Source: Pseudomonas gingeri (GTDB taxonomy: Bacteria; Pseudomonadota; Gammaproteobacteria; Pseudomonadales; Pseudomonadaceae). Taken from it: DNA of 64,000 bases. Both the position numbers and the translations under genes were made by a program. The notes under the pieces are model-generated. The model had not been told where the DNA came from. It worked only from the letters and a program-made list of their open reading frames with translations, and searched no databases. Positions 25,024-34,357 of the stretch are shown here, piece by piece; position 1 is the stretch's first letter, and every line of letters starts with the position of its first letter. Location: NCBI RefSeq assembly GCF_013385635.1, contig NZ_JACAPR010000007.1, forward strand, positions 403,427 to 467,426, read 5' to 3'.

Positions 25024-26235
25024 ATGCCCGCGGATCTGTCGTTTTCGTTGAAGCAAGCTCGGCGCCTGGCGCTGGGCGCCCAGGGGTTCCAGGCGCGCAG
25101 GGCCCAGGCGTCGGTCAAGCCGTTGCAGGTCAACCGGTTGATCGAGCGCCTGGGTGTCGTGCAGATCGATTCGGTCAATGCCCTGGTGCGTTCCCACTAC
25201 CTGCCGCTGTTTTCCCGCCTAGGCAACTATTCTTCCGAACTGCTCGACCAGGCCGCCTGGAGCCAGGGACGGCGACGCACCCTGTTCGAATACTGGGGCC
25301 ATGAAGCCTCGCTGCTGCCGATGTCGCTGTATCCGCTGATGCGCTGGCGCATGCAGCGGGCCTCCCGTGGCGAGGGCATTTATCAACAAATGGCACGCTT
25401 CGGCCGTGAGCAGCAGGCGACCATTCGCCGGGTCCTGACGCTGGTCGAGGAGCGCGGCGCGCTGGGGGCGGGCAGTCTGTCGAGTCGTGAGGAAAAGGCC
25501 GGGCCCTGGTGGGACTGGAGCGCCGAGAAGCATGCGCTGGAGTGGTTGTTCGCCGCCGGTGAGGTGACGGTGGCCGGGCGCCGTGGCTTCGAACGGCTCT
25601 ACGATCTGCCGGAGCGGGTGATTCCGTCGGCGGTGCTCGGGCAGCCGCTGCTGGATGAGGCCGAGGCCCAGCGCTGCCTGTTGCGCCAGGCAGCGGTGGC
25701 CCTCGGGGTGGCGACGGAGAAGGATCTGCGCGATTACTTTCGGTTGGACCCGGCCGACAGTCGTGCGCGTCTGGCGGAGTTGGTCGAGGCCGGTGAATTG
25801 CTGACAGGCGAGGTGCAGGGCTGGCGCCAGCCGGTGTATTGCCTGCCGGATATCAAGGTGCCGCGCAAGGTCTGGGCCAGTGCCTTGCTGTCGCCGTTCG
25901 ATTCGTTGATCTGGGAGCGCAGTCGTACCGAGCGCTTGTTCGACTTCCGTTATCGCCTGGAAATCTATACGCCGCAGCACAAGCGGGTGTATGGCTACTA
26001 CGTGCTGCCGTTCCTGCATGGTGAACGCATCGCCGCACGGGTCGACCTGCGCGCGGAGCGGGCGCTCGGGCGCCTGGCGGTGCATGCCGTGCATGAGGAA
26101 GAGCAGGGGCTGGATGAGGCGGGGATCGCCGCGCTGGCGGTCAGTTTGCGGCAGCTGGCCGATTGGCTGGGGTTGCCGGATATCCAGCTCAATTGCCAGC
26201 GGGTCAGTGCGCAACGGTTGCGTAAGATGCTGTAA
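25024..26235 (+). CDS. ycaQ: YcaQ/AlkX-type winged-helix DNA glycosylase
   Basis: A 403-residue protein of the HTH_42 family (AlkZ/YcaQ). E. coli YcaQ (AlkX) unhooks alkylation-induced interstrand crosslinks. The catalytic Q-phi-D motif of the YcaQ branch is visible in V-V-Q-I-D-S near residue 45. It is followed by R-S-H-Y-L-P-L-F-S-R-L-G and a conserved G-H-E-A-S-L-L-P near 93. Later S-P-F-D-S-L-I-W and R-V-D-L-R-A-E-R match the C-terminal winged-helix domains. AAGGAGG stands seven bases before the ATG; the frame is open upstream but without a better start. Confidence 0.9.
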   Translation: MPADLSFSLKQARRLALGAQGFQARRAQASVKPLQVNRLIERLGVVQIDSVNALVRSHYLPLFSRLGNYSSELLDQAAWSQGRRRTLFEYWGHEASLLPMSLYPLMRWRMQRASRGEGIYQQMARFGREQQATIRRVLTLVEERGALGAGSLSSREEKAGPWWDWSAEKHALEWLFAAGEVTVAGRRGFERLYDLPERVIPSAVLGQPLLDEAEAQRCLLRQAAVALGVATEKDLRDYFRLDPADSRARLAELVEAGELLTGEVQGWRQPVYCLPDIKVPRKVWASALLSPFDSLIWERSRTERLFDFRYRLEIYTPQHKRVYGYYVLPFLHGERIAARVDLRAERALGRLAVHAVHEEEQGLDEAGIAALAVSLRQLADWLGLPDIQLNCQRVSAQRLRKML

Positions 26236-26258
26236 GGCGCAGCGGTTACACGGTCTTC

Positions 26259-26288
26259 TGTGGCGAGCGGGCAAGCCCGCTCGCCACA
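26259..26288. repeat. Single REP palindrome
   Basis: A 13-bp perfect stem (TGTGGCGAGCGGG and its complement) around a CAAG loop between the convergent ycaQ and DAHP synthase genes. It belongs to the same REP family as positions 22-110 and may double as a transcript 3' end. Confidence 0.8.
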
Positions 26289-26303
26289 AGGGATGTTGTT
26301 GGA

Positions 26304-27650
26304 TCAGCGCCGCACCTGCTTCAACGTCTCGGCAATCAGGAACGCCAGCTCCAGCGACTGATCGGCATTCATCCGCGGGTCGCAATGGGTGTGATAGCGG
26401 TCCGACAGGCCATCTTCGGTGATCGGACGCGCGCCGCCGATGCACTCGGTGACGTTCTGCCCGGTCATCTCGATATGAATTCCGCCGGCATAACTGCCTT
26501 CGGCCTGGTGCACCTGGAAGAACTGCTTGACCTCGCTGAGGATCTGCGCGAAGTCGCGGGTCTTGTAGCCGCTGCTGGCCTTGATCGTATTGCCGTGCAT
26601 CGGATCGGAGCTCCACAGCACCTTCTTGCCTTCGCTTTCCACCGCACGGATCAACTGTGGCAGGTGATCGCCGACCTTGTTCGCGCCCATGCGCACGATC
26701 AGGTTCAGGCGGCCGGGGTCGTTGTCCGGGTTGAGGATGTCGATCAGGCGGATCAGGTCGTCGGTGTTCATGCTCGGGCCGACCTTGACCCCGATCGGAT
26801 TGTTCACCCCGCGCAGGAATTCGACATGGGCGCCGTCGAGCTGACGGGTACGGTCGCCGATCCACAGCATATGGGCCGAGCAGTCGTAGTAGTCGTTGGT
26901 CAGGCTGTCGCGACGCACGAAGGCTTCTTCGTAGTTCAGCAGCAGCGCCTCATGGGCGGTGAAGAAGCTGGTTTCGCGCAGTTGCGGCGAGCTGTCCATG
27001 CCGCAGGCGCGCATGAAGGCCAGGGTTTCATCGATGCGGTCGGCCAGTTGGCTGTACTTCTCGGCCAGGGCCGAGTTGGCGATAAAGTCCAGGTTCCATT
27101 TGTGCACCTGGTGCAGGTCGGCGAAACCGCCCTGGGCAAAGGCGCGCAGCAGGTTCAGGGTGGCGGTGGCCTGGTGATAGGACTGCAGCAGGCGGTCCGG
27201 GTCCGGCACGCGGCTTTTTTCATCGAAACCGATACCGTTGACGATATCGCCACGGTAGGCCGGCAGGGTCACGCCGTTGATGGTTTCGTCGTTGGCCGAG
27301 CGCGGCTTGGCGAACTGGCCGGCCATGCGCCCGACCTTGACCACCGGGCAACCGGCGGCGAAGGTCATGACAATGGCCATCTGCAGCAACACCTTGAAGG
27401 TATCGCGGATCTTGGCTGCCGAGAACTCGGCGAAACTTTCCGCGCAGTCGCCGCCCTGGAGCAGGAAGGCCCGGCCCTGGGTCACTTCGGCGAACTGCCG
27501 GCGCAGCTCGCGGGCTTCGCCGGCGAACACCAGTGGCGGGTAGCTGGCCAGGCTTTGCTCGACGCGCAGCAGGTGGGCGGCGTCCGGGTAGTGAGGTTGC
27601 TGCTGGATCGGCAGGGCGCGCCAGCTGTCAGGGCTCCAGGGTTGGCTCAT
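26304..27650 (-). CDS. Class II 3-deoxy-D-arabino-heptulosonate-7-phosphate synthase
   Basis: A 448-residue plant-type (class II) DAHP synthase, which condenses phosphoenolpyruvate and erythrose-4-phosphate in the first step of the shikimate pathway. Family motifs include Q-G-G-D-C-A-E-S-F near 66 (metal-binding Cys), [13 protein letters not shown] near 107, K-V-G-P-S-M near 290 and [10 protein letters not shown] near 352. Pseudomonads carry such a shorter class II enzyme besides class I isozymes, sometimes linked to secondary metabolism. Here its neighbours are housekeeping genes. Two adjacent ATGs are possible; I used the second (MSQPW). Confidence 0.95.
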   Translation of the reverse strand: MSQPWSPDSWRALPIQQQPHYPDAAHLLRVEQSLASYPPLVFAGEARELRRQFAEVTQGRAFLLQGGDCAESFAEFSAAKIRDTFKVLLQMAIVMTFAAGCPVVKVGRMAGQFAKPRSANDETINGVTLPAYRGDIVNGIGFDEKSRVPDPDRLLQSYHQATATLNLLRAFAQGGFADLHQVHKWNLDFIANSALAEKYSQLADRIDETLAFMRACGMDSSPQLRETSFFTAHEALLLNYEEAFVRRDSLTNDYYDCSAHMLWIGDRTRQLDGAHVEFLRGVNNPIGVKVGPSMNTDDLIRLIDILNPDNDPGRLNLIVRMGANKVGDHLPQLIRAVESEGKKVLWSSDPMHGNTIKASSGYKTRDFAQILSEVKQFFQVHQAEGSYAGGIHIEMTGQNVTECIGGARPITEDGLSDRYHTHCDPRMNADQSLELAFLIAETLKQVRR

Positions 27651-27805
27651 CATGAACTCTAGTGTCGACGATCGGAGTCCCATGTTAGCAGCAATTAGTA
27701 CGTGACCTGCTCCCGTGGCTTGGCCGACAATCGGCGCTTTCCCGCTCGTTGCCGAGCGGCTTGATTCATCGCGACGGCAGGGGCCGTCCGCGGCAAGGAG
27801 ATGAA

Positions 27806-28561
27806 ATGTCTGAGGAGCGCGTCGAGCGTCTGCTGGCTGAAGTGCACGACGACTTCGGCATGATTCGCGTGCTGGAAGTGGACGATTACCGCTTTCTCGA
27901 ATTTGGCGATGCGATCGAGCAGAGCTGCGTGTTCACCGCCGATCCCAGTTGGCTGGAATATGACTATACCCGGGCCATGCTGATCGGTGCGCTGTGCCAC
28001 GAACAGCCGGAGAGTGCGCTGTTCCTCGGCCTGGGGGCCGGGACGCTGACCCAGGCGTGCCTGAAGTTCCTGCCGCTGGAGGATGTCGAGGCCATCGAAC
28101 TGCGCCCGGACGTGCCGCGCCTGGCCATCGAGTACCTGGGACTGGACGATGATCCGCGGCTTTATATCCGTGTCGGCGATGCCCTGGAGTTGCTGGAGAC
28201 GGCGGAGCCTTCGGACCTGATCTTCGTCGACCTCTATACCGATGTCGGTCCGGGTGTGGGGCATCTGGCCTGGACCTTCCTGGAAAACTGCCAGAAGAAA
28301 CTCAATCCCGGCGGCTGGCTGGTGATCAACCAGTGGGCCACCGATGACGGCAAGCCCCTTGGTGCGGCGCTGCTGCGCGGGCTGTACCACCGGCATTATT
28401 GGGAACTGCCGGTGAAGGAGGGCAACGTCATCCTCATCGTTCCTGCGGACCTGGACCAGGAGCTGGACGGACAGGCATTGCTCAATCGTGCCGATGAACT
28501 GGCACCGCGCCTGGGGTATTCGTTGCGGTCGCTGATCAAGGATATCCGTCCTGCCACCTGA
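27806..28561 (+). CDS. Spermidine synthase-like (SpeE-fold) methyltransferase-family protein
   Basis: A 251-residue protein with the spermidine-synthase Rossmann fold. The nucleotide-binding motif F-L-G-L-G-A-G-T-L near 74 is followed by E-A-I-E-L-R-P near 94 and F-V-D-L-Y near 141. The substrate-gating D-A-Y/D of true putrescine aminopropyltransferases is not evident (D-L-Y-T-D-V instead), so the substrate is uncertain. AAGGAG precedes the chosen ATG. The gene is divergent from the DAHP synthase gene. Confidence 0.85.
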   Translation: MSEERVERLLAEVHDDFGMIRVLEVDDYRFLEFGDAIEQSCVFTADPSWLEYDYTRAMLIGALCHEQPESALFLGLGAGTLTQACLKFLPLEDVEAIELRPDVPRLAIEYLGLDDDPRLYIRVGDALELLETAEPSDLIFVDLYTDVGPGVGHLAWTFLENCQKKLNPGGWLVINQWATDDGKPLGAALLRGLYHRHYWELPVKEGNVILIVPADLDQELDGQALLNRADELAPRLGYSLRSLIKDIRPAT

Positions 28562-28573
28562 ATATGCCTGATT

Positions 28574-28680
28574 GATCGTTCCCACGCGCAGCACAGGAAT
28601 GCAGCCGTGACGCCCCGCGTCACAGAAGCGGCCGCAGAGCGTCCAGTGAGGCATTCCCACGCTGGAGCGTGGGAACGATC
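28574..28680. repeat. 107-bp-type palindromic repeat
   Basis: A full copy of the GATCGTTCCCACGC-bounded element also seen at 2339-2439 and 31721-31828, with an inner GTGACGC/GCGTCAC hairpin. It lies between the convergent SpeE-like and crotonase genes. Confidence 0.85.
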
Positions 28681-28697
28681 AGGGACACGGCAGCAGC

Positions 28698-29489
28698 TCA
28701 GCGACCCTTGAATTCGCCGGGGCGTTTTTCCAGCATGGCGCGCACGCCTTCCGCGGCGTCCTCGCTGGTCAGCAGTTTCTTGACCAGCGCCGGCAGGCTC
28801 GCCGCCGCGGCCGTTTCCCCTTCGTAACGGGCCTGGCGCGCCGAGGTCAAGGTTGCCTGGACGCCGAGCGGCGCCTGTCGCGCGATGCGTTCGGCCAACT
28901 GCAGGGCACGTGGCAGCAGATCCTCGCTGGCCATGACTTCCTGCACCAGCCCCAGGCGCAATGCTTCGTGGGCATCGAACTCATCGCCGGTCAGCAGCCA
29001 GCGCATCGCATTGCCCCAGCCGGCCATCTGCTGGAAACGCAGGGTCGCCCCACCGAAGGGAAAAATCCCGCGTTGTACTTCCATCTGGGCAAAGCGGGTG
29101 TTGCTGGCGCACAGGTTGATATCCGCGGCGAGCATCAGCTCGATACCGATGGTCAGGCAATAACCCTGTGCCGCGACGATCACCGGCTTGCTGACCCTGG
29201 GGCCGGCAAATACGCCCCAGGGATCACAACCGCCGGTCGGTATCTTCCAGCCTTCGGCCATGGTCGCGCCGACTTTGGCCAGGTCGAGGCCGGCGGTAAA
29301 GTGTTCGCCATGGCCGAAGACCACGGCGACCCGCGACTGTTCGTCGCGCTCGAACTCGCCATAGGCCAGGCTCAGTGCCTCGAGCAGGTCGAGGTCGAAG
29401 GCGTTGCGCTTGGCCACCCGGTCCAGGCCGAGCAGCAGGACATGACCACGTTGTTCACGGCTGACACGACTGGCGGCGGGCTGATTCAT
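28698..29489 (-). CDS. Enoyl-CoA hydratase/isomerase (crotonase) family protein
   Basis: A 263-residue crotonase-fold protein. The oxyanion-hole segments are present: H-F-T-A-G-L-D-L near 65, with the G-I-E-L-M-L-A-A-D-I region near 115. A glutamate (about 137, Q-M-E-V) and G-I-F-P-F-G-G near 141 follow, while the second catalytic Glu of true hydratases is not clear. It could be a hydratase, an isomerase or another CoA-ester enzyme. It stands alone, divergent from the DEAD-box helicase gene by about 400 nt. The chosen ATG (MNQPAAS) sits nine codons inside the open frame. Confidence 0.88.
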   Translation of the reverse strand: MNQPAASRVSREQRGHVLLLGLDRVAKRNAFDLDLLEALSLAYGEFERDEQSRVAVVFGHGEHFTAGLDLAKVGATMAEGWKIPTGGCDPWGVFAGPRVSKPVIVAAQGYCLTIGIELMLAADINLCASNTRFAQMEVQRGIFPFGGATLRFQQMAGWGNAMRWLLTGDEFDAHEALRLGLVQEVMASEDLLPRALQLAERIARQAPLGVQATLTSARQARYEGETAAAASLPALVKKLLTSEDAAEGVRAMLEKRPGEFKGR

Positions 29490-29677
29490 GGGGCAGTTCC
29501 TGGAGTAGGAGAGCAAGGCTGCGGGGCGCTGACGCCGAGCCGATGGGTGAACCGTTTAAGCACCAAAGCACGCCCGTAGAAAATAGCGCTTTGGCCGTCG
29601 ATCCGCAAAGCCTGAAACAGACGGGCGTCGACCGGCTTTTGCCGATAAATAAATCTCCCTTTTTTCGCCAATTCCGG

Positions 29678-29683
29678 TATAGT
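29678..29683 (+). promoter_or_regulatory. Candidate -10 element (TATAGT) of deaD
   Basis: TATAGT lies in an otherwise GC-rich stretch about 217 nt before the helicase start codon, downstream of an AT-rich run (29646-29668). No good -35 hexamer is visible at 17 bp. If used, it implies a 5' leader of about 210 nt, typical of cold-shock DEAD-box mRNAs. Confidence 0.4.
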
Positions 29684-29727
29684 GCGCGCCGGCCTTTAAC
29701 CGGGCCGCGTTTAGGTAATGCAATTCC

Positions 29728-29902
29728 CCGAAGCCAGCTTCGGCTGCTGTTCGCCCTGCGGACTATCCTTGACGATTCTTTCATTCAATCGTTTTCGCAA
29801 ATCCCCGCCGACAAAGCTGCCAGGGTGACTCTCAGAGTCTTACACGGCATGTGCAGCTTTGGAGCATGGGTCTTTGCGGATGCACTTAGAGGCAGACCCA
29901 TG
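29728..29902 (+). promoter_or_regulatory. Structured 5' leader of deaD with start-codon hairpin
   Basis: Three inverted repeats are readable: CCGAAGC/GCTTCGG (about 29729-29744), GACTCT-C-AGAGTC (29827-29839), and a 9-bp perfect stem CATGGGTCT (29865-29873) / AGACCCATG (29894-29902). The last stem pairs the ATG itself. The 20-nt loop exposes the AGAGG ribosome site at 29888-29892. This arrangement suggests temperature- or protein-dependent control of translation initiation. Confidence 0.6.
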
Positions 29903-31552
29903 ACCCAGGAAATCGGCGGCTTCGCCGCTCTTGAACTTCATCCCAATATTGTCGCTGCAGTAGTCGCTACCGGCTATGAAGAGCCTTCGGCCATTCAGCA
30001 GCAGTCAATTCCGATCATCCTTGCCGGTCACGACATGATTGGTCAGGCACAAACCGGTACCGGTAAAACGGCCGCTTTCGCCCTGCCTATCCTTCACCGC
30101 ATCGATCCGTCCAAGCGCGAGCCGCAAGCTCTGATCCTGGCCCCAACCCGTGAGTTGGCGCTGCAAGTTGCAACCGCTTTCGAAACCTACGCCAAGCAGA
30201 TGCCGGGCGTGACTGTTGTGGCTGTCTACGGCGGCGCGCCGATGGGCCCACAATTGAAAGCAATCCGGAACGGCGCACAGATCGTTGTCGCTACCCCGGG
30301 CCGTCTGTGCGACCACCTGCGTCGCGACGAAAAAGTCCTGGCGACCGTGAACCACCTGGTTCTCGACGAAGCTGACGAAATGCTCAAGCTCGGCTTCATG
30401 GATGACCTGGAAGTCATCTTCAAGGCCATGCCGGAAAGCCGCCAGACCGTACTGTTCTCGGCCACTCTGCCACAATCGATCCGTGCCATCGCCGAGCGTC
30501 ACCTGCGCGATCCGAAGCACGTGAAGATCCAGAGCAAGACCCAGACCGTTACCGCGATCGAACAGGCTCACCTGTTGGTTCACGCTGACCAGAAGACTTC
30601 TGCCGTTCTCAGCTTGCTGGAAGTGGAAGATTTCGACGCCCTGATCATGTTCGTGCGCACCAAGCAAGCGACCCTGGACCTGGCCAGCGCCCTGGAAGCC
30701 AAAGGCTACAAGGCCGCCGCGCTGAACGGCGACATTGCCCAGAACCAGCGTGAGCGTGTGATCGATTCCCTCAAGGATGGCCGTCTGGACATCGTTGTGG
30801 CAACCGACGTCGCAGCCCGTGGCCTGGACGTTCCGCGCATCACCCACGTATTCAACGTGGACATGCCGTACGATCCCGAGTCCTACGTTCACCGTATCGG
30901 CCGTACCGGTCGTGCCGGTCGCGAAGGTCGTGCACTGCTGCTGGTGACTCCACGCGAGCGCCGCATGCTGCAGGTGATCGAGCGTGTAACCGGTCAGAAA
31001 GTTGCCGAAGTCCGCCTGCCGGATGCCCAGGCCGTTCTCGATGCGCGCATCAAGAAGCTGACCAACAGCCTGTCGCCGCTGGTGGCCGATGCCGAATCGA
31101 CCCACGGTGATCTGCTCGATCGCCTGACCGCCGATATCGGTTGCAGCCCGCGTGCCCTGGCCGCAGCCCTGCTGCGCAAGGCAACCAACGGTCAAGCGCT
31201 GAACCTGGCCGCTATCGAGAAAGAGCGTCCACTGGTGCCGAACAATGCACCACGTGGCGATCGTCCTGAGCGTAGCGATCGTGAGCGTCGTGCCCCGATC
31301 CCACTGGCTGAAGGCCGTGCTCGCTGCCGTACCGCGCTGGGCGCGCGTGACGGTATCGCCGCCAAGAACCTGCTGGGCGCCATCCTCAACGAAGGTGGTC
31401 TGGCACGTGAAGCCATCGGTCGCATCCAGGTGCGTGACAGCTTCAGCCTGGTGGAACTGCCGGAAGATGGTCTGGAGCGTCTGCTGACCAAACTGAAGGA
31501 CACCCGCGTTGCCGGCAAGCAGCTCAAGCTGCGCCGCTATCGCGAGGATTGA
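29900..31552 (+). CDS. deaD: DEAD-box ATP-dependent RNA helicase (DeaD/CsdA-like)
   Basis: A 550-residue RNA helicase. The Q motif (near 7-30), Walker A A-Q-T-G-T-G-K-T near 50, P-T-R-E-L-A near 79, D-E-A-D near 155, S-A-T near 188, the A-A-R-G-L-D region near 311 and H-R-I-G-R-T-G-R-A-G near 335 are all intact. The C-terminal part (about 470-550) has the DbpA/CsdA-type RNA-binding fold, with G-A-R-D-G-I-A-A-K-N-L-L-G-A-I near 485. It lacks the long Arg/Gly tail of E. coli DeaD. It probably acts in ribosome assembly and mRNA decay in the cold. The open frame extends upstream, but the ATG after AGAGG is the natural start. An intrinsic terminator follows. Confidence 0.95.
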   Translation: MTQEIGGFAALELHPNIVAAVVATGYEEPSAIQQQSIPIILAGHDMIGQAQTGTGKTAAFALPILHRIDPSKREPQALILAPTRELALQVATAFETYAKQMPGVTVVAVYGGAPMGPQLKAIRNGAQIVVATPGRLCDHLRRDEKVLATVNHLVLDEADEMLKLGFMDDLEVIFKAMPESRQTVLFSATLPQSIRAIAERHLRDPKHVKIQSKTQTVTAIEQAHLLVHADQKTSAVLSLLEVEDFDALIMFVRTKQATLDLASALEAKGYKAAALNGDIAQNQRERVIDSLKDGRLDIVVATDVAARGLDVPRITHVFNVDMPYDPESYVHRIGRTGRAGREGRALLLVTPRERRMLQVIERVTGQKVAEVRLPDAQAVLDARIKKLTNSLSPLVADAESTHGDLLDRLTADIGCSPRALAAALLRKATNGQALNLAAIEKERPLVPNNAPRGDRPERSDRERRAPIPLAEGRARCRTALGARDGIAAKNLLGAILNEGGLAREAIGRIQVRDSFSLVELPEDGLERLLTKLKDTRVAGKQLKLRRYRED

Positions 31553-31590
31553 TCGACAGGCTTCGATAGAGGCCGCGTTGATTGATCGAT

Positions 31591-31624
31591 AAAAAAATCC
31601 CCGACTGGTTCGGGGATTTTTTTT
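31591..31624 (+). terminator. Intrinsic terminator of deaD
   Basis: The stem AATCCCCGA / TCGGGGATT with a CTGGT loop is followed by a run of eight T and preceded by seven A. It starts about 40 nt after the helicase stop. Confidence 0.95.
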
Positions 31625-31679
31625 GCCTGCTCTTTTTTGGGGGGCATGCGCCGCGCCTCCAGGCTGGAGCGCAAGCCCT

Positions 31680-31880
31680 TGTAGGAGCCGGCTTGCCGGC
31701 GATGGCGCCCCTGAGATTCCGATCGTTCCCACGCTCCGCGTGGTAATGCCTCCATGGACGCTCTGCGTCCGCTTCTGTGACGCAGAGCGTCACGGGCTGC
31801 ATTCCCACGCTGGAGCGTGGGAACGATCAAAGTCTTGCATCCTCGCGGACGCCATCGCCGGCAAGCCGGCGCCTGCAGGG
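31680..31880. repeat. REPIN containing a full 107-bp-type repeat
   Basis: Outer REP elements of the GTAGGAGC/GGCTTGCCGGCGA type (31680-31708 and about 31848-31880, inverted) flank a complete 108-bp copy of the GATCGTTCCCACGC-bounded repeat (31721-31828). Together with the terminator this fills the 337-nt space between deaD and the dioxygenase-like gene; I see no gene there. The nesting suggests insertion of one element into the other. Confidence 0.8.
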
Positions 31881-31889
31881 ATCGTGTAG

Positions 31890-32657
31890 TTATCCGAAGG
31901 TATAGATATCCATGCCCAGCGCGCCCATGGTGAAGCCCTTGTGGGCGATGGCGACCCGGTCGCCGGCACCGCGGGCGAAGTACAGCGGCAGCAGGTGTTC
32001 GTCGCTGGGATGGCTGCGCACGGCGTAAGGCGCCTGTTTACGGTAGTCGTGCAGGGCGGCTTCGTCATCGGCGGCGAGTTTGTCCACCATCCAGTCACGA
32101 AACGCCTTGGCCCAGGGCTCGATGGTTTCCGGGCCGGCATGCCAATCCAGTTCGCCGAGGTTGTGGGTGATGCTGCCGGAGCCGATCAGCAGGATACCCT
32201 GGTCCCGCAGGCTGCGCAGGGCCTTTCCGACCCGGGTCTGCAACGCCGGGCCCTGGCGGCTGGGCAGCGAGACCTGGACCACCGGGATATCGGCGTCGGG
32301 ATACATCAGCGACAGCGGCACCCAGACGCCGTGGTCGAAGGGGCGGTTGTTGTCCAGGCGCGCTGGCAGCCCGCTGACGGTCAGCAGTTCGGCGACATCG
32401 GCGGCCAGTTCGGGCTCGCCGGGGGCGGGGTATTGCACGGCAAACAGTTCCCGTGGGAAACCGCCGAAGTCGTGCCAGGTTTCCGGGTGCGGATTGCTGC
32501 TGACCAGCAGCTCCTGGCTTTCCCAGTGGGCCGAGACGATCACGATGGCTTTCGGACGTGGCAGTTCGGCCGCCAGGCGGGCCAGGGCCGGGCCGCTGGC
32601 GCCGGGTTGCAGCGCCAGCATCGGCGAGCCGTGTGAGATAAACAGGCTGGGGAGCAT
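31890..32657 (-). CDS. Class III extradiol dioxygenase (4,5-DOPA dioxygenase/YgiD-like)
   Basis: A 255-residue LigB-fold protein. Metal-ligand histidines are visible in I-S-H-G-S-P near residue 9, V-S-A-H-W-E near 44, and near 170 (S-I-T-H-N-L-G), with P-S-D-E-H near 217. YgiD of E. coli opens L-DOPA to betalamic-acid precursors; the physiological substrate is unknown. The length is normal. It is divergent from tpm by about 100 nt. Confidence 0.9.
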   Translation of the reverse strand: MLPSLFISHGSPMLALQPGASGPALARLAAELPRPKAIVIVSAHWESQELLVSSNPHPETWHDFGGFPRELFAVQYPAPGEPELAADVAELLTVSGLPARLDNNRPFDHGVWVPLSLMYPDADIPVVQVSLPSRQGPALQTRVGKALRSLRDQGILLIGSGSITHNLGELDWHAGPETIEPWAKAFRDWMVDKLAADDEAALHDYRKQAPYAVRSHPSDEHLLPLYFARGAGDRVAIAHKGFTMGALGMDIYTFG

Positions 32658-32761
32658 AATGAAGGTCCTGAGCGTTAAGATGGGACCATCTTCGGTCAGA
32701 TCATTGATCTAAATCTAATATAAGTTTTGGTGGATTTTAATCGAATTTCTTGAGGTTAATC

Positions 32762-33421
32762 ATGCAGCCCGAGTTTTGGCATAAACGCTGGGAGTTCAAC
32801 CAGATCGGCTTTCATCTGGATCAGGTCAATCCCTGCCTGCAACGCTTCTGGCCTGACCTGACACTGGCTCCCGAGGCGCGGGTACTGGTGCCGCTCTGTG
32901 GCAAGAGCCTCGATCTCGCCTGGCTGGCGGCCCAGGGCTTGCGGGTGCTGGGGGTGGAGTTGTCGGAGAAGGCCGTGGAGGCTTTTTTTGCCGAGCAGCA
33001 GCTCAAGCCGCAAGTGCATGAGCAGGGTGCCTTGCGCATCTACGAGGCGGGGCCGCTGGAGTTGTGGTGCGGGGATTTCTTTGCCTTGACCGCTGCGGAT
33101 GTCGCCGACTGCACGGCGCTTTATGATCGCGCGGCGCTGATCGCCTTGCCGCCGCAGATGCGCGAGCGGTATGCGGCGCATCTGACGCGGATCCTGCCAG
33201 GTGGCTGCCAGGGTTTGCTGATTACCCTCGATTACGCTCAGGCGCAGATCGACGGCCCGCCGTTCGCGGTACTCGATGGTGAGGTCCGGCGCTTGCTGGA
33301 GCCGCACTGGCAATTGCGCATGGAGGAGGAGCGGGATGTGCTCGGCGAGAGTTGGAAGTTTCTCCAGGCGGGTGTCACACGGCTGGAAGAGCGGGTGTAC
33401 CGGCTGGAAAAGAACCCCTGA
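32762..33421 (+). CDS. tpm: Thiopurine S-methyltransferase
   Basis: A 219-residue SAM-dependent methyltransferase of the bacterial TPMT group, which in Pseudomonas also methylates selenium and tellurium oxyanions. Typical motifs: F-W-H-K-R-W at the N-terminus, [13 protein letters not shown] near 43-55, G-V-E-L-S near 63, D-F-F-A-L near 104 and [10 protein letters not shown] near 120. GAGG lies eight bases upstream of the ATG, chosen over an in-frame start four codons earlier. Confidence 0.94.
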   Translation: MQPEFWHKRWEFNQIGFHLDQVNPCLQRFWPDLTLAPEARVLVPLCGKSLDLAWLAAQGLRVLGVELSEKAVEAFFAEQQLKPQVHEQGALRIYEAGPLELWCGDFFALTAADVADCTALYDRAALIALPPQMRERYAAHLTRILPGGCQGLLITLDYAQAQIDGPPFAVLDGEVRRLLEPHWQLRMEEERDVLGESWKFLQAGVTRLEERVYRLEKNP

Positions 33422-33428
33422 AAACAAC

Positions 33429-33453
33429 AAAGGGCGACCAATGGTCGCCCTTT
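33429..33453. terminator. Bidirectional terminator between tpm and htpX
   Basis: The stem AAAGGGCGAC / GTCGCCCTTT with a short CAATG loop lies between two convergent genes. The A/T ends make it usable from both sides. Confidence 0.8.
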
Positions 33454-33469
33454 GTGTGTTGCCTCGCTG

Positions 33470-34357
33470 TCAGCCGAGACGACGCAGGGCGTCGATACGC
33501 TCTTCCAGCGGCGGGTGGCTCATGAACATCTTCGCCAGGCCCTGCTTCAGGCCGCCGTTGATGCCGAAGGCGTTCAGGGTGTCGGGCATGTGCACCGGCA
33601 GGCCCTGTTCGGAACGCAGGCGCTGCAGGGCGCTGATCATCGCGGCGGTACCGGCCAGGCTGGCACCGGCTTCGTCGGCGCGGAATTCACGTTTGCGCGA
33701 GAACCACATGACGATGGCGCTGGCGAGGAAGCCCAGGACCAGTTCGGCGAAGATGGTTGCCACGTAGTAGGCGATACCCTGGCCTTCTTCGTTCTTGAAG
33801 ATGACCTTGTCGACGAAGTTGCCGATGATCCGCGCGAAGAACATCACGAAGGTGTTCACCACGCCTTGCACCAGTGCCAGGGTGACCATGTCGCCATTGG
33901 CCACGTGGCCGATCTCGTGGGCCAGCACGGCCTTCACTTCATCGGGCGAGAAGCGCTCCAACAGGCCCTGGCTCACGGCCACCAGGGCGTCGTTCTTGTT
34001 CCAGCCGGTGGCGAAGGCGTTCGCCTCGTAGGCGGGGAAGATACCGACTTCGGGCATCTTGATCCCGGCTTCGCGAGACAGTTGCTCGACGGTCTGCAGC
34101 AGCCATTGTTCGTGGCGGGTGCGTGGCTGGGTGATGATTTGGGTACTGGTGCTCATCTTCGCCATCCACTTGGAGATGAACAGCGAGAACAGCGAGCCGG
34201 CGAAACCAAAGACCGCACAGAAGATCAGCAGCTGATTGAGGTTGAGATCAACCCCGTTGGCCGCCATGAACCCGTTGAAGCCGAAAAGGCTCAGGGTGAT
34301 GCTGGCAATCAGCACGACCGCCAGGTTAGTGGCCAAGAACAGCAGGATGCGCATCAT
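33470..34357 (-). CDS. htpX: Membrane zinc metalloprotease HtpX
   Basis: A 295-residue M48 heat-shock protease of the inner membrane that degrades misfolded membrane proteins. Four hydrophobic segments (about 4-24, 38-60, 155-180, 195-215) surround the zinc motif H-E-I-G-H near 142-146, with the third ligand in R-A-D-E-A-G near 224. It starts with two ATG codons after GAGGAG. It lies downstream of the alaA-like gene but is separated by 317 nt, so it is probably transcribed alone. Confidence 0.97.
   Translation of the reverse strand: MMRILLFLATNLAVVLIASITLSLFGFNGFMAANGVDLNLNQLLIFCAVFGFAGSLFSLFISKWMAKMSTSTQIITQPRTRHEQWLLQTVEQLSREAGIKMPEVGIFPAYEANAFATGWNKNDALVAVSQGLLERFSPDEVKAVLAHEIGHVANGDMVTLALVQGVVNTFVMFFARIIGNFVDKVIFKNEEGQGIAYYVATIFAELVLGFLASAIVMWFSRKREFRADEAGASLAGTAAMISALQRLRSEQGLPVHMPDTLNAFGINGGLKQGLAKMFMSHPPLEERIDALRRLG

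Noticed and set aside
29543..29899. N-terminal extension of the DEAD-box helicase by 119 codons
   Set aside because: It would translate the promoter and hairpin leader. The helicase Q motif begins right after the chosen ATG, so the longer form is not needed.
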